36,394 nt of DNA from a virus. Location: positions 1 through 36,394 of the IMG/VR virus record IMGVR_UViG_3300032249_000754; one strand, written 5' to 3'. Shown here piece after piece: positions 20,530-29,103 of this stretch. The stretch's first letter is position 1, and every line of letters begins with the position of its first letter. The translations under genes and the position numbers were made by a program. Below the pieces are notes generated by a model. The model was given only the letters and a program-made list of their open reading frames with translations, searched no databases and was not told the DNA's origin.

Positions 20530-21126
20530 ATGATAAGGCAAACAGAGCTTGTGGAAAAGTGGGGAATGTCGAAAGGCCAAATCTCAAAGATGGTGGCGAG
20601 GGGGATGCCATTGACCTCGGAGGCCGATGCGATGAGGTGGAGGATGGAAAACCAACAAGCCATCGCAAGAACCCCACCCCCGCTAAAACCAGAATCAGAA
20701 GAACCAGAATCTCAAAATATCTCTGATGAGGACTTGTCCGCTCTTAATACGCTCGGAAGGCTCCTTCGGGCGCAACGGATGGAGGTTGCGGCATTTAGGC
20801 TTATGGTGCGAGCGGCGAAAGAATCAAACCCGATTGCTACCAGAGCCGCCATTCATGCTTACGAGCGAGCGCAAAAAGTTGTTAGGCAAGCCGAGATAGA
20901 CCACAATGAGGAACAAGCTCATCTTCGACAAACACTTTCGACTGACGAAGTTCAAGAAACTTTCACGAAATACCTTGGCGGGATTCGTGCATTATTGGAT
21001 GCAATGCCATCATCAATCTGTTCAAGGGCAAATCCAAGCGACCCGGAGTGTGCCAAGCAAGCCATCGAGGACGGAGTGAATCAAATCTTCTTGGCAATTC
21101 AAAAAGCAGAAGGGGCTTTCAAATGA
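20530..21126 (+). CDS. Terminase small subunit (Nu1-like)
   Basis: The 198-residue protein begins with an HTH (RQTELVEKWGMSKGQISKMV, then ARGMPLTSEADAMRW), the winged-helix arrangement of Nu1-type small terminases that bind packaging sites. A Pro-rich linker (TPPPLKPESEEPE) and a helical C-terminal domain for oligomerisation and large-subunit contact follow. It lies three small genes upstream of... the large terminase: two short ORFs and an HNH gene intervene. Start ATG 20530 lies 3 bases after the ParB-like stop. Confidence 0.65.
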   Translation: MIRQTELVEKWGMSKGQISKMVARGMPLTSEADAMRWRMENQQAIARTPPPLKPESEEPESQNISDEDLSALNTLGRLLRAQRMEVAAFRLMVRAAKESNPIATRAAIHAYERAQKVVRQAEIDHNEEQAHLRQTLSTDEVQETFTKYLGGIRALLDAMPSSICSRANPSDPECAKQAIEDGVNQIFLAIQKAEGAFK

Positions 21127-21302
21127 ATCTAACGCCAAAGGAGGCCAGAATTCTTTTAATTCTTCTCGAAAGCAAGACTGCATATGAAGGATTGAAAGAG
21201 GCCATTGGCGCAATTTATGGACACGAAAGCGACAAAAAAATAACCTTGCCTAGAACCATAAAAAGAAAAATCAAAAATCTTTATATGTCTCAATTCAAAT
21301 GA
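21123..21302 (+). CDS. Small basic hypothetical protein, 59 aa
   Basis: ATG 21123 overlaps the small terminase stop; the frame is open to 21048 but this lies inside that gene. The product MNLTPKEARILLILLESKTA... is helical with a basic end (TIKRKIKNLYMSQFK). Not recognised. It overlaps the next tiny ORF by 4 bases. Confidence 0.45.
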   Translation: MNLTPKEARILLILLESKTAYEGLKEAIGAIYGHESDKKITLPRTIKRKIKNLYMSQFK

Positions 21303-21370
21303 ATGATCCCCTTGTGATTTTTCTTGGCTTCTTTGCGTTGTGTTGTGTAATTCTTTCTTTAAGCGAATGA
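21299..21370 (+). CDS. Tiny membrane ORF, 23 aa
   Basis: ATG 21299 (ATGA overlap) gives a 23-residue hydrophobic peptide, MNDPLVIFLGFFALCCVILS..., ending in TGA that overlaps the HNH start at 21367. Overlaps on both sides and a single membrane segment are the only support. Confidence 0.35.
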   Translation: MNDPLVIFLGFFALCCVILSLSE

Positions 21371-21669
21371 AACGCTCCCCACTTAAAAGAAAAACCCCAT
21401 TGAAAAGGGGCGGAAGGCTTCGGCCTGTTTCAAAGAAAAGAGCAAGGGAGAATCGTGCCTATACTTGGCTTCGGGAATGGTATTTAGAACAGAACCCGGC
21501 TTGCGAAATCTGCGGAAAGAAAGCAACCCAGATTCACCATAAGCGAGGGCGATTCGGGGCAAGGCTAAATGAAAAGGAATATTTTATGTCAATCTGTATG
21601 GCTTGCCATGATTGGATTCATAAAAACCCAATGGAAGCCTACGCCAAGGGCTATATGCTTTTAAGATGA
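21367..21669 (+). CDS. HNH endonuclease
   Basis: ATG 21367 overlaps the tiny ORF stop; the frame is open to 21340. The 100-residue protein has a basic N-terminus (MKRSPLKRKTPLKRGGRLRP), C-x-x-C at 46-49, the catalytic His region IHHKRGRFG (56-64), C-x-x-C at 77-80 and D-W-I-H (82-85). HNH nucleases beside terminase are required for DNA cleavage in packaging in several phages. It stops directly before the large terminase start. Confidence 0.75.
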   Translation: MKRSPLKRKTPLKRGGRLRPVSKKRARENRAYTWLREWYLEQNPACEICGKKATQIHHKRGRFGARLNEKEYFMSICMACHDWIHKNPMEAYAKGYMLLR

Positions 21670-23436
21670 ATGAAAACAGAGGAACGAATCAAATCCTTGT
21701 TTATACCAAGGAAAAAACTTTCCATTCCAGAATGGTGTGAGGCCAATCTAACCCTATCGGCTAGGGTCACAAACATACCCGGCCCATATTCAACTGCGCT
21801 TACGCCCTATGTAAAGGAACCGTTAGAGGCTTTTGGGAATGATTCAATCCGCAGGGTTACTTTGGTTTGGGGAGCTCAAACATCCAAGACAACCACGATC
21901 CTTGCTGGGTTAGCGTATAGGCTTGCGGAGCGGCCTTGCCCTTCTTTGTGGGTTATGCCTAGCGAGCAACTAGCAAGGAGCTTTAGCGAAACCCGCTGGC
22001 TTCCGATGGTGGATGACTGCCCATCTCTAGCAAAAGAACGCCCGATTGATACCGACAAAATCAAAATTCTAGAGCAACACTTCCAGAAAATGTCGTTATG
22101 GTTTGTCGGGTCGAATAGCCCTGCCAATCTTTCCAGTCGATCAGTATCTTTGTTAATGCTCGATGAGGTGGACAAGTTTTCCGATGGCTCCTCATCAAAA
22201 GAAGCCGGGGCATTGCAGTTGGCAGAGGCCAGAGTTGCGACCTATCCAAACCACCTAATCATCTCAACCAGCACCCCCACAACCGCAGACTCAATTATAT
22301 GGGCGGAATGGCTAAAGGGGGATATGCGGTTCTATTTTGTTCCCTGCCCCCATTGCGGACACAAGCAGAAGCTACTTTGGGAACAGGTCAAATGGGACAA
22401 GGCCGCAAAACTAAGCGACACAGAATGGGATTTTGGGCTGATAAAATCATCAGCCTTTTATGAGTGCGTAGAGTGCAAGGGACAGATTCGAGACGGACAA
22501 AAGACAAAGATGCTTCGGGATGGGGAATGGATTGCCACAAACCCCAAAGGGGAGCCGGGGCGCAGAAGCTACCACCTAAACGGACTATATGCGCCTTGGG
22601 TTACTTTCGGCTCCTTGGCGGTCAAATGGCTACAAGACAAAAATGGAATCTTGGGCTTGCAGGATTTTGTAAACCGCATCTTGGCCGAGCCTTGGTTGGA
22701 GCATGAAACAGAGCGTGTAGAGATAAAGCCCGGAGCCTACAAGATGGGAGAGATTCGCATGGGCGAGTTCCCTGTAATGTCTTGCGACATCCAAGAGGCA
22801 GGGGGCTTCCACGCTTGGGCTATTATTAGGGCTTGGGATACAGAAGGAAAATCTAGGCTTGTATGGGCGGGAAGGCTTGAAACTTGGGGCGACATCCAAG
22901 CGAAGGCCGAGGAGTTTTCAGTTAAATCCGCCGCCGTCTTTTGCGATTCGGGGGATCAGACTAGGGATGTTTATTTGAATTGTTGTAAGAACGGCTGGAT
23001 TGCGCTTGTTGGCTCCGACAAGACCAGCTTCTCGGAGATTGTGGGTAATGCCAAGGTTCAACGCCCCTACGCCAGAATTGCCAATGGCGATCCCTTTAGT
23101 GGCAAGCAAACCCTTTCGAGAGAGGGGTGGAAATGGAAACTCTGCCCTGTTTGGCGATGGTCAAACCCATCAATAAAAGACATCCTTTCTAGCTTCTTAA
23201 AAACCGATGGCTGGGTAGCTCAAGATACCCCCCTTGTGTATTTTGAGCATTTGAACTCCGAAGCAAAGGTCAAGATCAAGAACCCCCTCACAGGCAGGGA
23301 GCGCATGGTTTGGAAGCAAGTCGGCAAAAACAATCACTTAATGGATGCAGAGTGCATGAACATCGTGGGGGCGGCTTTGCATGGCAAATTAAAGGTCACA
23401 GCTAGTGATCTTAACCAAGAGGAAATCGTTGAGTAA
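21670..23436 (+). CDS. Terminase large subunit, GpA type
   Basis: The product is 588 residues. The N-terminal ATPase has a Walker A-like loop WGAQTSKT (67-74), Walker B LLMLDE (161-166) and coupling motif STSTPT (199-204). Cys pairs CPHC (226-229) and CVEC (266-269) form the zinc site typical of the lambda gpA family. The nuclease domain has acidic residues in SCDIQE (371-376), VFCDSGD (423-429) and HLMDAE near the C-terminus. It cuts and pumps phage DNA into proheads. The GpA family usually packages from cos-type sites, so an end-specific genome is possible. Confidence 0.88.
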   Translation: MKTEERIKSLFIPRKKLSIPEWCEANLTLSARVTNIPGPYSTALTPYVKEPLEAFGNDSIRRVTLVWGAQTSKTTTILAGLAYRLAERPCPSLWVMPSEQLARSFSETRWLPMVDDCPSLAKERPIDTDKIKILEQHFQKMSLWFVGSNSPANLSSRSVSLLMLDEVDKFSDGSSSKEAGALQLAEARVATYPNHLIISTSTPTTADSIIWAEWLKGDMRFYFVPCPHCGHKQKLLWEQVKWDKAAKLSDTEWDFGLIKSSAFYECVECKGQIRDGQKTKMLRDGEWIATNPKGEPGRRSYHLNGLYAPWVTFGSLAVKWLQDKNGILGLQDFVNRILAEPWLEHETERVEIKPGAYKMGEIRMGEFPVMSCDIQEAGGFHAWAIIRAWDTEGKSRLVWAGRLETWGDIQAKAEEFSVKSAAVFCDSGDQTRDVYLNCCKNGWIALVGSDKTSFSEIVGNAKVQRPYARIANGDPFSGKQTLSREGWKWKLCPVWRWSNPSIKDILSSFLKTDGWVAQDTPLVYFEHLNSEAKVKIKNPLTGRERMVWKQVGKNNHLMDAECMNIVGAALHGKLKVTASDLNQEEIVE

Positions 23437-23438
23437 TT

Positions 23439-23447
23439 TTGACATAA
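23439..23447 (+). promoter_or_regulatory. TTGACATAA motif, copy 4
   Basis: The motif begins 2 bases after the terminase stop and 21 bases before ATG 23460. GGGGA lies 5 bases before the start. It opens the gpW-portal unit. Confidence 0.5.
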
Positions 23448-23459
23448 GTGGGGATTTTT

Positions 23460-23696
23460 ATGGCTAGGGGTTCATTTGTCGGGCTTCCCATAGCTACCCT
23501 AACGAGTCTCCGCACAAAGTATCTTGAGTGCCTAGAAGCGATTGCGGTAGCCGGAGCGTCTTATTCAATCGGGGGAAGGTCTTTTAGCCGAGCCAATCTT
23601 GGGGAAGTCAAGGACACGATTGAGGAATTGACTTATGCCATTAAACTGGCAGATGGTTCTAGGGTGCTGACAACCTACGCAAAATTCGGGCCATGA
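23460..23696 (+). CDS. gpW-like head-tail joining protein
   Basis: ATG 23460 is used rather than the upstream in-frame ATG 23448 because GGGGA and the motif precede it. The 78-residue alpha/beta product (LTSLRTKYLECLEAIAVAGA, then S-I-G-G-R-S-F-S-R-A-N-L-G-E-V) resembles gpW. Lambda has gpW in this same place between terminase and portal. It stabilises packaged DNA and prepares the head for tail joining. It overlaps the portal start by 4 bases. Confidence 0.65.
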   Translation: MARGSFVGLPIATLTSLRTKYLECLEAIAVAGASYSIGGRSFSRANLGEVKDTIEELTYAIKLADGSRVLTTYAKFGP

Positions 23697-26488
23697 AGAA
23701 AAAGGCCGAACTGAATCTGATCGACAAGGCCATAGCCTTCGTCAATCCGCAAGGTGCGGTGGATCGCCTTCTTGCCCGACAGAAGCTCAAGAACTTTGAA
23801 TATGATGCGGTAAAATATAGCCGGGAACGCAAGGGGCCAAGCTCACTTTCTGGGGCTGAAGATTATCGCTCCAACTATGATCGTGTAGAGTTGATGAAGC
23901 GGGCGAGGGACTTGGCCGAAAATGTCGGCTTGGTTCGCTCAATCCTTTTGAAGTTTGCAGGTCATGTTGCGGGAACAATCAGCTACCAAGCGAGAACGCA
24001 GAATCCCCAAGTAAACACCGATGTCGAAGCCTACTGGAACGAATGGTGGGACAAGTGCGACATATCCACAAGGCATACAGGTTCGACCCTTATGCAAGTG
24101 GCGGTCATGTCGATGTTGCGGGATGGTGACTTCCTTTTTGTTTTGGTTCGTGATTCCAATGGAGACCTAAAAATTCAAGGCATTGAGGCCGACCGACTCG
24201 GTGACCCTTTTAAAGTTTATACCAGCCTAGAGCTTATCGGCGGAATCCATATCGATCGCAACACAGGTGCACCCACGGCTTACGATATTTACAACCGAAG
24301 CATCGGGGATTTTTATAGCTACCAAATCACCATTCCCTCAAGCCAAGCCTTCCACCTTTTTGACCCGCTACGCATCGACCAGTATCGTGGCGTTTCGGCC
24401 TTTCATACGGCCATCAATGACGCAACCGACATTCACGAACTTACCAGCTTTGAAAAGATGGCGGCCAAGGTTGCAAGCTCCCAAAGTGGAATCGTAAAGC
24501 GCAACAACAACAATGCCGCCGACCTTTCCACACTTTCAACCGAAGAGGACATCAGCGGGAATCAGATCAAGCTAGAAACGATTGAGTCGGGAAAAATTTC
24601 CTACCTAGAGCCGGGTGAGGATATAATTTTCCCCAACGGCCCAAGTCGCCCTAGCGGAGCGTTCATCGAGTTTCACAAAGTTCTAATGCGGAATATCTGT
24701 CTTGGACTTGGTATCCCATATTCCTTTGCGGTTGATCCTTCCGCCATGTCTGGCCCGACCGCTCGCCTAGAAATGCAACAAGCGGGGCGCACCTTCAAGC
24801 GGTACCAGAATCTTTTAAATGATAAGGTGCTTCGCCCCATCAAGAACATCGTAATTGCAGACGCAGTTGCTAGGGGATTGATCCAAACGAGCGAGGGCGG
24901 AAAAACTACTAGGGGCATTTTCAATTTCGGGGCGAATGTTTCAATCGACCTTGGGCGGGAATCGGCAAGTGCAATCGCAGAGTTTAAGAGCGGACTTCGC
25001 ACAGGCTCCGACATTTATGCAGAGCGTGGTTCAGATTGGGAGGCTTCGATGCGTCAAAGGGCAATCGAGGCAAAAGCAATTCAAGACTTGGCGAAGGAAT
25101 ATGGAGTCCCGCCAGAAACAATCAGCGATGTTGTCCCGCCAGAAAAACCAGCCCCAGCCGCCCCAGCACCAAAGCCACAACTAGCACCGAAACCCGATGA
25201 GGACGAACAAGACGATGGCGAGGAACCAGAGAATGCACCCGAACCAGATGAACCGATTGAGCCTTCTTCGGAAAATTTAGAAGTTAAAAAAAAAGATACT
25301 GAAGAGGTATTAGCAAAGCTAGACCCCGCATCTATTAAGATGCTGATTCAAGGGATGATGGGCGGTATCGAGCTAGGGAAATACGATGGGATAGACTTCA
25401 CGCCCCCACAAGGAGCTAGGGATGCGGCTAAGAGAGCTTTGGATGTTAGGGAAGGCAAGCCAGCAAGCCAAAGGGGAATGACCCCGGTCGGCATCTCCAG
25501 AGCAAGGGATTTGATGAATGGTGTGAACCTCTCCCCAGATACCGTCCGCAGAATGAAAGCCTTCTTTGATCGCCATGAAGTCGACAAGAAAGGTGCAACT
25601 TGGGACGAACAGGGCAAGGGATGGCAAGCGTGGCACGGATGGGGTGGTGATGCTGGCTTTTCTTGGGCAAGGAAAGTAGTTGGGCAGATGGAAGAAAGGG
25701 ACAAAAAAGAACTAGCAGAACCAGCCTCTTGCCCAATCGCAACTCAAGACATCAAAACCAATCTAGCCAATAGGAAGACAGCGGTTGATGATGCGAACTA
25801 CGGCCCAGCCAACCCTAATGAACCTAATGAGGATTATTGGAAAGCCAAGGCAGACGAGTTCCAAGGCGATGTAGCCACGGCCAAAAAGATGCTTTGCGGT
25901 AATTGTGCGGCCTTCGACCAAAGGACTAAAGTTCTTGGGTGTATTAAGAAGGGCATCGGCGAGGATGCAAATGAAGTCGCTATTGGTGGCAATCTAGGTT
26001 ACTGCGAGATTTTTGATTTTAAATGTGCGGCCAAAAGAACTTGTGACGCTTGGATTGTGGGTGGCCCAATGACTGATGAGAAGGCAAAGGAACTAGCCCG
26101 ACCCGGCCCCAAGTCTGCGGCACAAACTCCCGCACCTCCCAAGGAGCGAATCAAAGGCTCCAAGGAGAACCCAGAAGGAACAGCATCCACCAGAAGCAAA
26201 GCTGGCGACATAGAGATTTCAGCCGAGAACGAGGAGGCATTGAAGAGCAAGATTGACGAGTTCAAGGACAAGCACCCCTCAAGGAAAGCCCCTAGCCTTG
26301 GAGCATTAAAAAAAGTGTTTCGCAGGGGGGCGGGTGCGTTCTCCACTAGCTTTAGGCCAACGATTACCGGGGGTAAGCCCAACTCACGCAACGCTTGGGC
26401 GATGGCTAGGGTGAACAAGTTTCTAAAGATGGCTGGCGGTGGAGAGGTCAAAGAATCCTATCGCAAGGCAGACGGAGACCTTCTTTGA
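23693..26488 (+). CDS. Portal protein (GpB type) fused to three C-terminal domains, 931 aa
   Basis: Residues 1-480 match the lambda gpB/portal family (NLIDKAIAFVNPQGAVDRLL; RDGDFLFVLVRDSNGDLKIQ; PYSFAVDPSAMSGPTARLEM). A Pro/Glu-rich linker covers about 480-525. Residues 542-665 hold an unnamed phage domain (FTPPQGARDAAKRALDVREG; MKAFFDRHEVDK). Residues 679-800 have paired cysteines (CGNCAAFD; FKCAAKRTCDAWI), perhaps metal-binding. Residues 821-931 resemble a DUF5824-type domain (RRGAGAFSTSFRP; WAMARVNKFL; ADGDLL). It forms the DNA entry ring; extra domains may process or line the head. No internal stop or start suggests separate genes. Confidence 0.75.
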   Translation: MKKKAELNLIDKAIAFVNPQGAVDRLLARQKLKNFEYDAVKYSRERKGPSSLSGAEDYRSNYDRVELMKRARDLAENVGLVRSILLKFAGHVAGTISYQARTQNPQVNTDVEAYWNEWWDKCDISTRHTGSTLMQVAVMSMLRDGDFLFVLVRDSNGDLKIQGIEADRLGDPFKVYTSLELIGGIHIDRNTGAPTAYDIYNRSIGDFYSYQITIPSSQAFHLFDPLRIDQYRGVSAFHTAINDATDIHELTSFEKMAAKVASSQSGIVKRNNNNAADLSTLSTEEDISGNQIKLETIESGKISYLEPGEDIIFPNGPSRPSGAFIEFHKVLMRNICLGLGIPYSFAVDPSAMSGPTARLEMQQAGRTFKRYQNLLNDKVLRPIKNIVIADAVARGLIQTSEGGKTTRGIFNFGANVSIDLGRESASAIAEFKSGLRTGSDIYAERGSDWEASMRQRAIEAKAIQDLAKEYGVPPETISDVVPPEKPAPAAPAPKPQLAPKPDEDEQDDGEEPENAPEPDEPIEPSSENLEVKKKDTEEVLAKLDPASIKMLIQGMMGGIELGKYDGIDFTPPQGARDAAKRALDVREGKPASQRGMTPVGISRARDLMNGVNLSPDTVRRMKAFFDRHEVDKKGATWDEQGKGWQAWHGWGGDAGFSWARKVVGQMEERDKKELAEPASCPIATQDIKTNLANRKTAVDDANYGPANPNEPNEDYWKAKADEFQGDVATAKKMLCGNCAAFDQRTKVLGCIKKGIGEDANEVAIGGNLGYCEIFDFKCAAKRTCDAWIVGGPMTDEKAKELARPGPKSAAQTPAPPKERIKGSKENPEGTASTRSKAGDIEISAENEEALKSKIDEFKDKHPSRKAPSLGALKKVFRRGAGAFSTSFRPTITGGKPNSRNAWAMARVNKFLKMAGGGEVKESYRKADGDLL

Positions 26489-26493
26489 CATAA
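26485..26493 (+). promoter_or_regulatory. TTGACATAA motif, copy 5
   Basis: The motif includes the portal stop codon (TGA at 26486-26488) and lies 20 bases before ATG 26505 of the protease gene. No ribosome-binding sequence is visible between them. Confidence 0.5.
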
Positions 26494-26504
26494 AAAAATA
26501 TTCT

Positions 26505-27629
26505 ATGCCCCTACCTACCCCCAGAGGAGACGAGTCGGAACAAGATTTTGTTGGAAGGTTTATGGCTAACGAACAAGCCATCAGCGATTTTCCGGATGAA
26601 AAACAGAGAGCGGCGGTTGCTTATAGCACCTATCGTGACGAAGATGCAGAGATGGAGGAGTTAGAGTTGGGCGGGGTCTCAATCCTTGAGGTAGGCGAAG
26701 CAAAGGGGCATGATCTGTTTGTAGATAGAAAAAGCCTAGAAGCCGCCCTCGAAATTATGAAGTCTGCAAAGAATGGCGTTAAGGTAAAGATGAACCACGG
26801 CTCTGGGCTGGACGCAGTAGTGGCGTTTGCACGCAATCCTCGGATCGAAGGCGACAAGCTGGTTGCCGACCTTCGCCTTCTCCGCAACTCCCCGCACTAC
26901 GGCCTCATCAAAGAGATGGCCGCAGAAGCTCCCGACCAGTTTGGCGTTTCCTTGGCTTTCGTGAATGAGTCCGAGACCATCAATGGCAAGGACTATATCC
27001 GACCCCAATCCATCGCTTCCGCCGACCTAGTAAGTAGCCCTGCGGCAACGAACGGACTTTTTGAGGAGATGGTTAAGTTCATGCAGAAATTTGCCGAGAC
27101 CCAGACCAAATGCTCTGGAGAAACAATCAAAATGGGATATATGGTTGGCGGCAAGCCGATTCCCACCGATCTGCCCGAAGCCCAAGTTGAGGGCGAGGGT
27201 TTGACAAAAGGAGAAAACACAATGGAAAACAAAGATTACGGTAAGGAAGTGGAAGATATCAAGGTGCGCCTCGCCAAACTGGAAGAGGCCATGTCTCCCA
27301 AAGAAGAGGAAAAAAAGCCTGAAGCTCCTGAAATCGAAGTGAAGGTTGAGCCTTCCGAGAGTGAAGAGGAAATGGGCAAGGGCAAAGTCAAGACCGAGGA
27401 GATGAGCGAAGTGGTGAAGAAAGTTCTCACCGAGTTCGGCATCAAGCCTGTTCCGGCTTCCCCGGTGATCGAAGAGGCTCCCAAGAAGGATGAGCCGAAA
27501 AATTTTGAGGCTCTTGTGGCGGCTCATGCCGATTACGGAACTTCAAAGCTGAAGGCCATGAAAGCCGTCATGCTCTCCAACCCAAAAGAATATGCCGAGG
27601 CTCTTGGCCGTGGCATTAGCAAAATCTAA
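26505..27629 (+). CDS. Head maturation protease with C-terminal scaffold region
   Basis: ATG 26505 (MPLPTPRGDESEQDFVGRFM) is chosen because the motif at 26485 lies 20 bases upstream and an earlier ATG at 26439 is inside the portal gene. Residues about 65-215 show a prohead-protease-like core (VKVKMNHGSGLDAVVAFARN; DQFGVSLAFV; SADLVSSPAATNGLF). From about 240 on the protein is acidic and coiled-coil-rich, as in scaffolds. The position matches lambda C/Nu3. It would cleave scaffold and portal during head maturation. The catalytic residues cannot be named with certainty. Confidence 0.65.
   Translation: MPLPTPRGDESEQDFVGRFMANEQAISDFPDEKQRAAVAYSTYRDEDAEMEELELGGVSILEVGEAKGHDLFVDRKSLEAALEIMKSAKNGVKVKMNHGSGLDAVVAFARNPRIEGDKLVADLRLLRNSPHYGLIKEMAAEAPDQFGVSLAFVNESETINGKDYIRPQSIASADLVSSPAATNGLFEEMVKFMQKFAETQTKCSGETIKMGYMVGGKPIPTDLPEAQVEGEGLTKGENTMENKDYGKEVEDIKVRLAKLEEAMSPKEEEKKPEAPEIEVKVEPSESEEEMGKGKVKTEEMSEVVKKVLTEFGIKPVPASPVIEEAPKKDEPKNFEALVAAHADYGTSKLKAMKAVMLSNPKEYAEALGRGISKI
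27222..27629 (+). CDS. Nested in-frame scaffold protein (Nu3-like), 135 aa
   Basis: An in-frame ATG at 27222 is preceded by AAAGGAG (27207-27213), a near-perfect ribosome-binding site 8 bases upstream, inside the protease gene. The product (MENKDYGKEVEDIKVRLAKL...) is acidic and helical, then Pro/Glu-rich, then a helical end for capsid contact (KAMKAVMLSNPKEYAEAL). Lambda makes its scaffold Nu3 from exactly such an internal start in gene C. The internal site is seen; the use of it is inferred. Confidence 0.6.
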   Translation: MENKDYGKEVEDIKVRLAKLEEAMSPKEEEKKPEAPEIEVKVEPSESEEEMGKGKVKTEEMSEVVKKVLTEFGIKPVPASPVIEEAPKKDEPKNFEALVAAHADYGTSKLKAMKAVMLSNPKEYAEALGRGISKI

Positions 27630-27645
27630 CAAAGGATAAAATAGA

Positions 27646-28008
27646 ATGAGCACCAATATTGATAATAATTTTCGGACGTTCAGCACATCGTCCGCTATCT
27701 CGGCTTATCGCCTTGTTCAGCCCTCCACGGTGACGGCTGGCGGGGTTGATGTGGCTGTAACCGGGGCGACCAAGGCCATCGGAGCCACCATTGATGACGG
27801 AGCGGCTGGCGGTTATGTGACCGTGAAGTTGTTTCACCCCACCTTCTTCGCAGTCGTCTCGGGCGTTGCGGCAGTTGGTGATGTTTTGAAATTCGATGCG
27901 GCTGGTCAAGTGACCACGCTGGCGGCTAATCTGGTTACGGCTGGTGTCGCTCTCGAAGCGGCCACCGCCACCTCGGCTGTCATCGAAATCGCCGTTCCGA
28001 TGTTCTAA
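27646..28008 (+). CDS. Head decoration protein (gpD-like)
   Basis: The 120-residue protein is Ala/Gly/Val/Thr-rich with no Cys (MSTNIDNNFRTFSTSSAISA; VVSGVAAVGDVLKFDAAGQV) and lies between protease/scaffold and major capsid protein, the place of lambda gpD. Its G-A-T-K-A-I-G-A-T and V-K-L-F-H-P-T-F-F-A-V-V-S-G segments fit DUF2190/decoration-type beta proteins. It likely binds the expanded capsid as a stabilising spike. Confidence 0.65.
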   Translation: MSTNIDNNFRTFSTSSAISAYRLVQPSTVTAGGVDVAVTGATKAIGATIDDGAAGGYVTVKLFHPTFFAVVSGVAAVGDVLKFDAAGQVTTLAANLVTAGVALEAATATSAVIEIAVPMF

Positions 28009-28039
28009 GGATTAACCCAAACAAAGAAAGAATAAGAAA

Positions 28040-29005
28040 ATGAGCTATATCTCTGGTGGAACAACGATTCGGGCAGACATCAACCAAGCGTTGGTGGAAG
28101 CCCCCAATGGCGATACCGGGCTGATCGGTGCGGAAATTTTCCCACTTCTGCCTGTTCCCGCCAAAAGCGGTCAGTATCTCAAGGTTCAGTTGGCACAGGC
28201 CGACCTCCTCAACAACGACTCCAAGGCTCGTGACGCTGGTTCGGGCTATGCTCGCGCCATCCGTGCCTTCGGGACGGACACCTATGACACCGTTGAATTC
28301 GGGTTGGAAGAACTAATTGACGATGCGTTTCGCGCTGATGCGGATCGCTTCTTTGATCTTGAGGCTTCCTCGGCTCGCTTCCTCCTCCGCCAAATCAAGC
28401 TCGGCCATGAGAAGCGTGTGAACGACATCGTTAATGCTGGCACTACCCCCTTCACCACCTCCGACCAATCCGCCATCTCCGCATATACCAATGCGAACCT
28501 TGGCAATATTGATGTGGCTGGCGATGTGGCGAATGCCCGCACCGAACTCAACAAGTTAGGGTATGAGGCCAATACGGTTATCATGTCCGCCCCTGTGTTC
28601 GAGCGTATCCGCCGGACTACCAAGCTCCAGAATCAGTTCTTCGGGGTTATCTCCGATACTGGCGGTCGCTTGCTCTCCGAGGCTGAAATCGCGGCGGCTC
28701 TTGGCGTTCAGAAGGTTCTCGTTGGTCGCGCGGCGATCAACTCGGCCAACAAGAACAAAGCCTACTCTGGTGGGTTTGTGTTCTCCAACAGCTACATCAC
28801 CGTTGCCAATGTGCAGAGCGGCCAGTTCACCGCTGGTGGAATCGGGCGCACCTTGGTCTGGTCGGTTGATGCCCCCGGAGGCTTCGTCTCCGAGAGCTAT
28901 CGTGATGAGGCTCGCCGGAGCAATGTGCTTCGGGTTCGCATGAACACGGCTGAGAAGCTGATTGATGCGAATGCGGGTGTGCGTATCACCACCAGCTTCG
29001 CCTAA
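28040..29005 (+). CDS. Major capsid protein (gpE-like)
   Basis: AAAGAAAG precedes ATG 28040. The 321-residue product has typical HK97-fold text: an N-arm (IRADINQALVEAPNGDTGLI), a spine helix region (FFDLEASSARFLLRQIKLGH), an A-domain part (YEANTVIMSAPVFERIRRTT) and a C-terminal V-S-E-S-Y-R-D-E-A-R-R-S-N-V-L-R-V. The codon use is visibly GC-richer than neighbours, fitting high expression. It is followed by a strong terminator. Confidence 0.8.
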   Translation: MSYISGGTTIRADINQALVEAPNGDTGLIGAEIFPLLPVPAKSGQYLKVQLAQADLLNNDSKARDAGSGYARAIRAFGTDTYDTVEFGLEELIDDAFRADADRFFDLEASSARFLLRQIKLGHEKRVNDIVNAGTTPFTTSDQSAISAYTNANLGNIDVAGDVANARTELNKLGYEANTVIMSAPVFERIRRTTKLQNQFFGVISDTGGRLLSEAEIAAALGVQKVLVGRAAINSANKNKAYSGGFVFSNSYITVANVQSGQFTAGGIGRTLVWSVDAPGGFVSESYRDEARRSNVLRVRMNTAEKLIDANAGVRITTSFA

Positions 29006-29028
29006 AGAATAGATTGTGTGGTTCCTTG

Positions 29029-29070
29029 GAGGGGCTAGAGCCTAAAAAACTCTAGCCCCTCTTTCTTTTA
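29029..29070 (+). terminator. Intrinsic terminator after the capsid gene
   Basis: GAGGGGCTAGAG (29029-29040) pairs perfectly with CTCTAGCCCCTC (29050-29061) across a 9-base loop, giving a 12-bp stem followed at once by TTTCTTTT. It separates the head module from the glycan block, and a TTGACATAA motif follows 5 bases later. Confidence 0.92.
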
Positions 29071-29074
29071 TGAA

Positions 29075-29083
29075 TTGACATAA
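29075..29083 (+). promoter_or_regulatory. TTGACATAA motif, copy 6
   Basis: The motif lies directly after the terminator and 29 bases before ATG 29104. Terminator then motif is the arrangement expected if the motif belongs to a promoter for the glycan block. Confidence 0.6.
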
Positions 29084-29103
29084 ATCCCCTCTTGAAATCC
29101 TTT

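Noticed and set aside
21584-21592. TTGACATAA on the - strand
   Set aside because: Lies inside the HNH gene and would face against all genes; taken as a chance copy.
25999-26451. Open frame of 150 codons on the - strand opposite the portal C-terminus
   Set aside because: Antisense shadow; the + strand frame has clear domain matches (RRGAGAFS and WAMARVN segments).
27027-27527. Open frame of 166 codons on the - strand, rich in Phe/Leu
   Set aside because: Mirror of the Glu/Lys-rich scaffold region (GAA/AAG codons read as Phe/Leu on the other strand), not a membrane protein.
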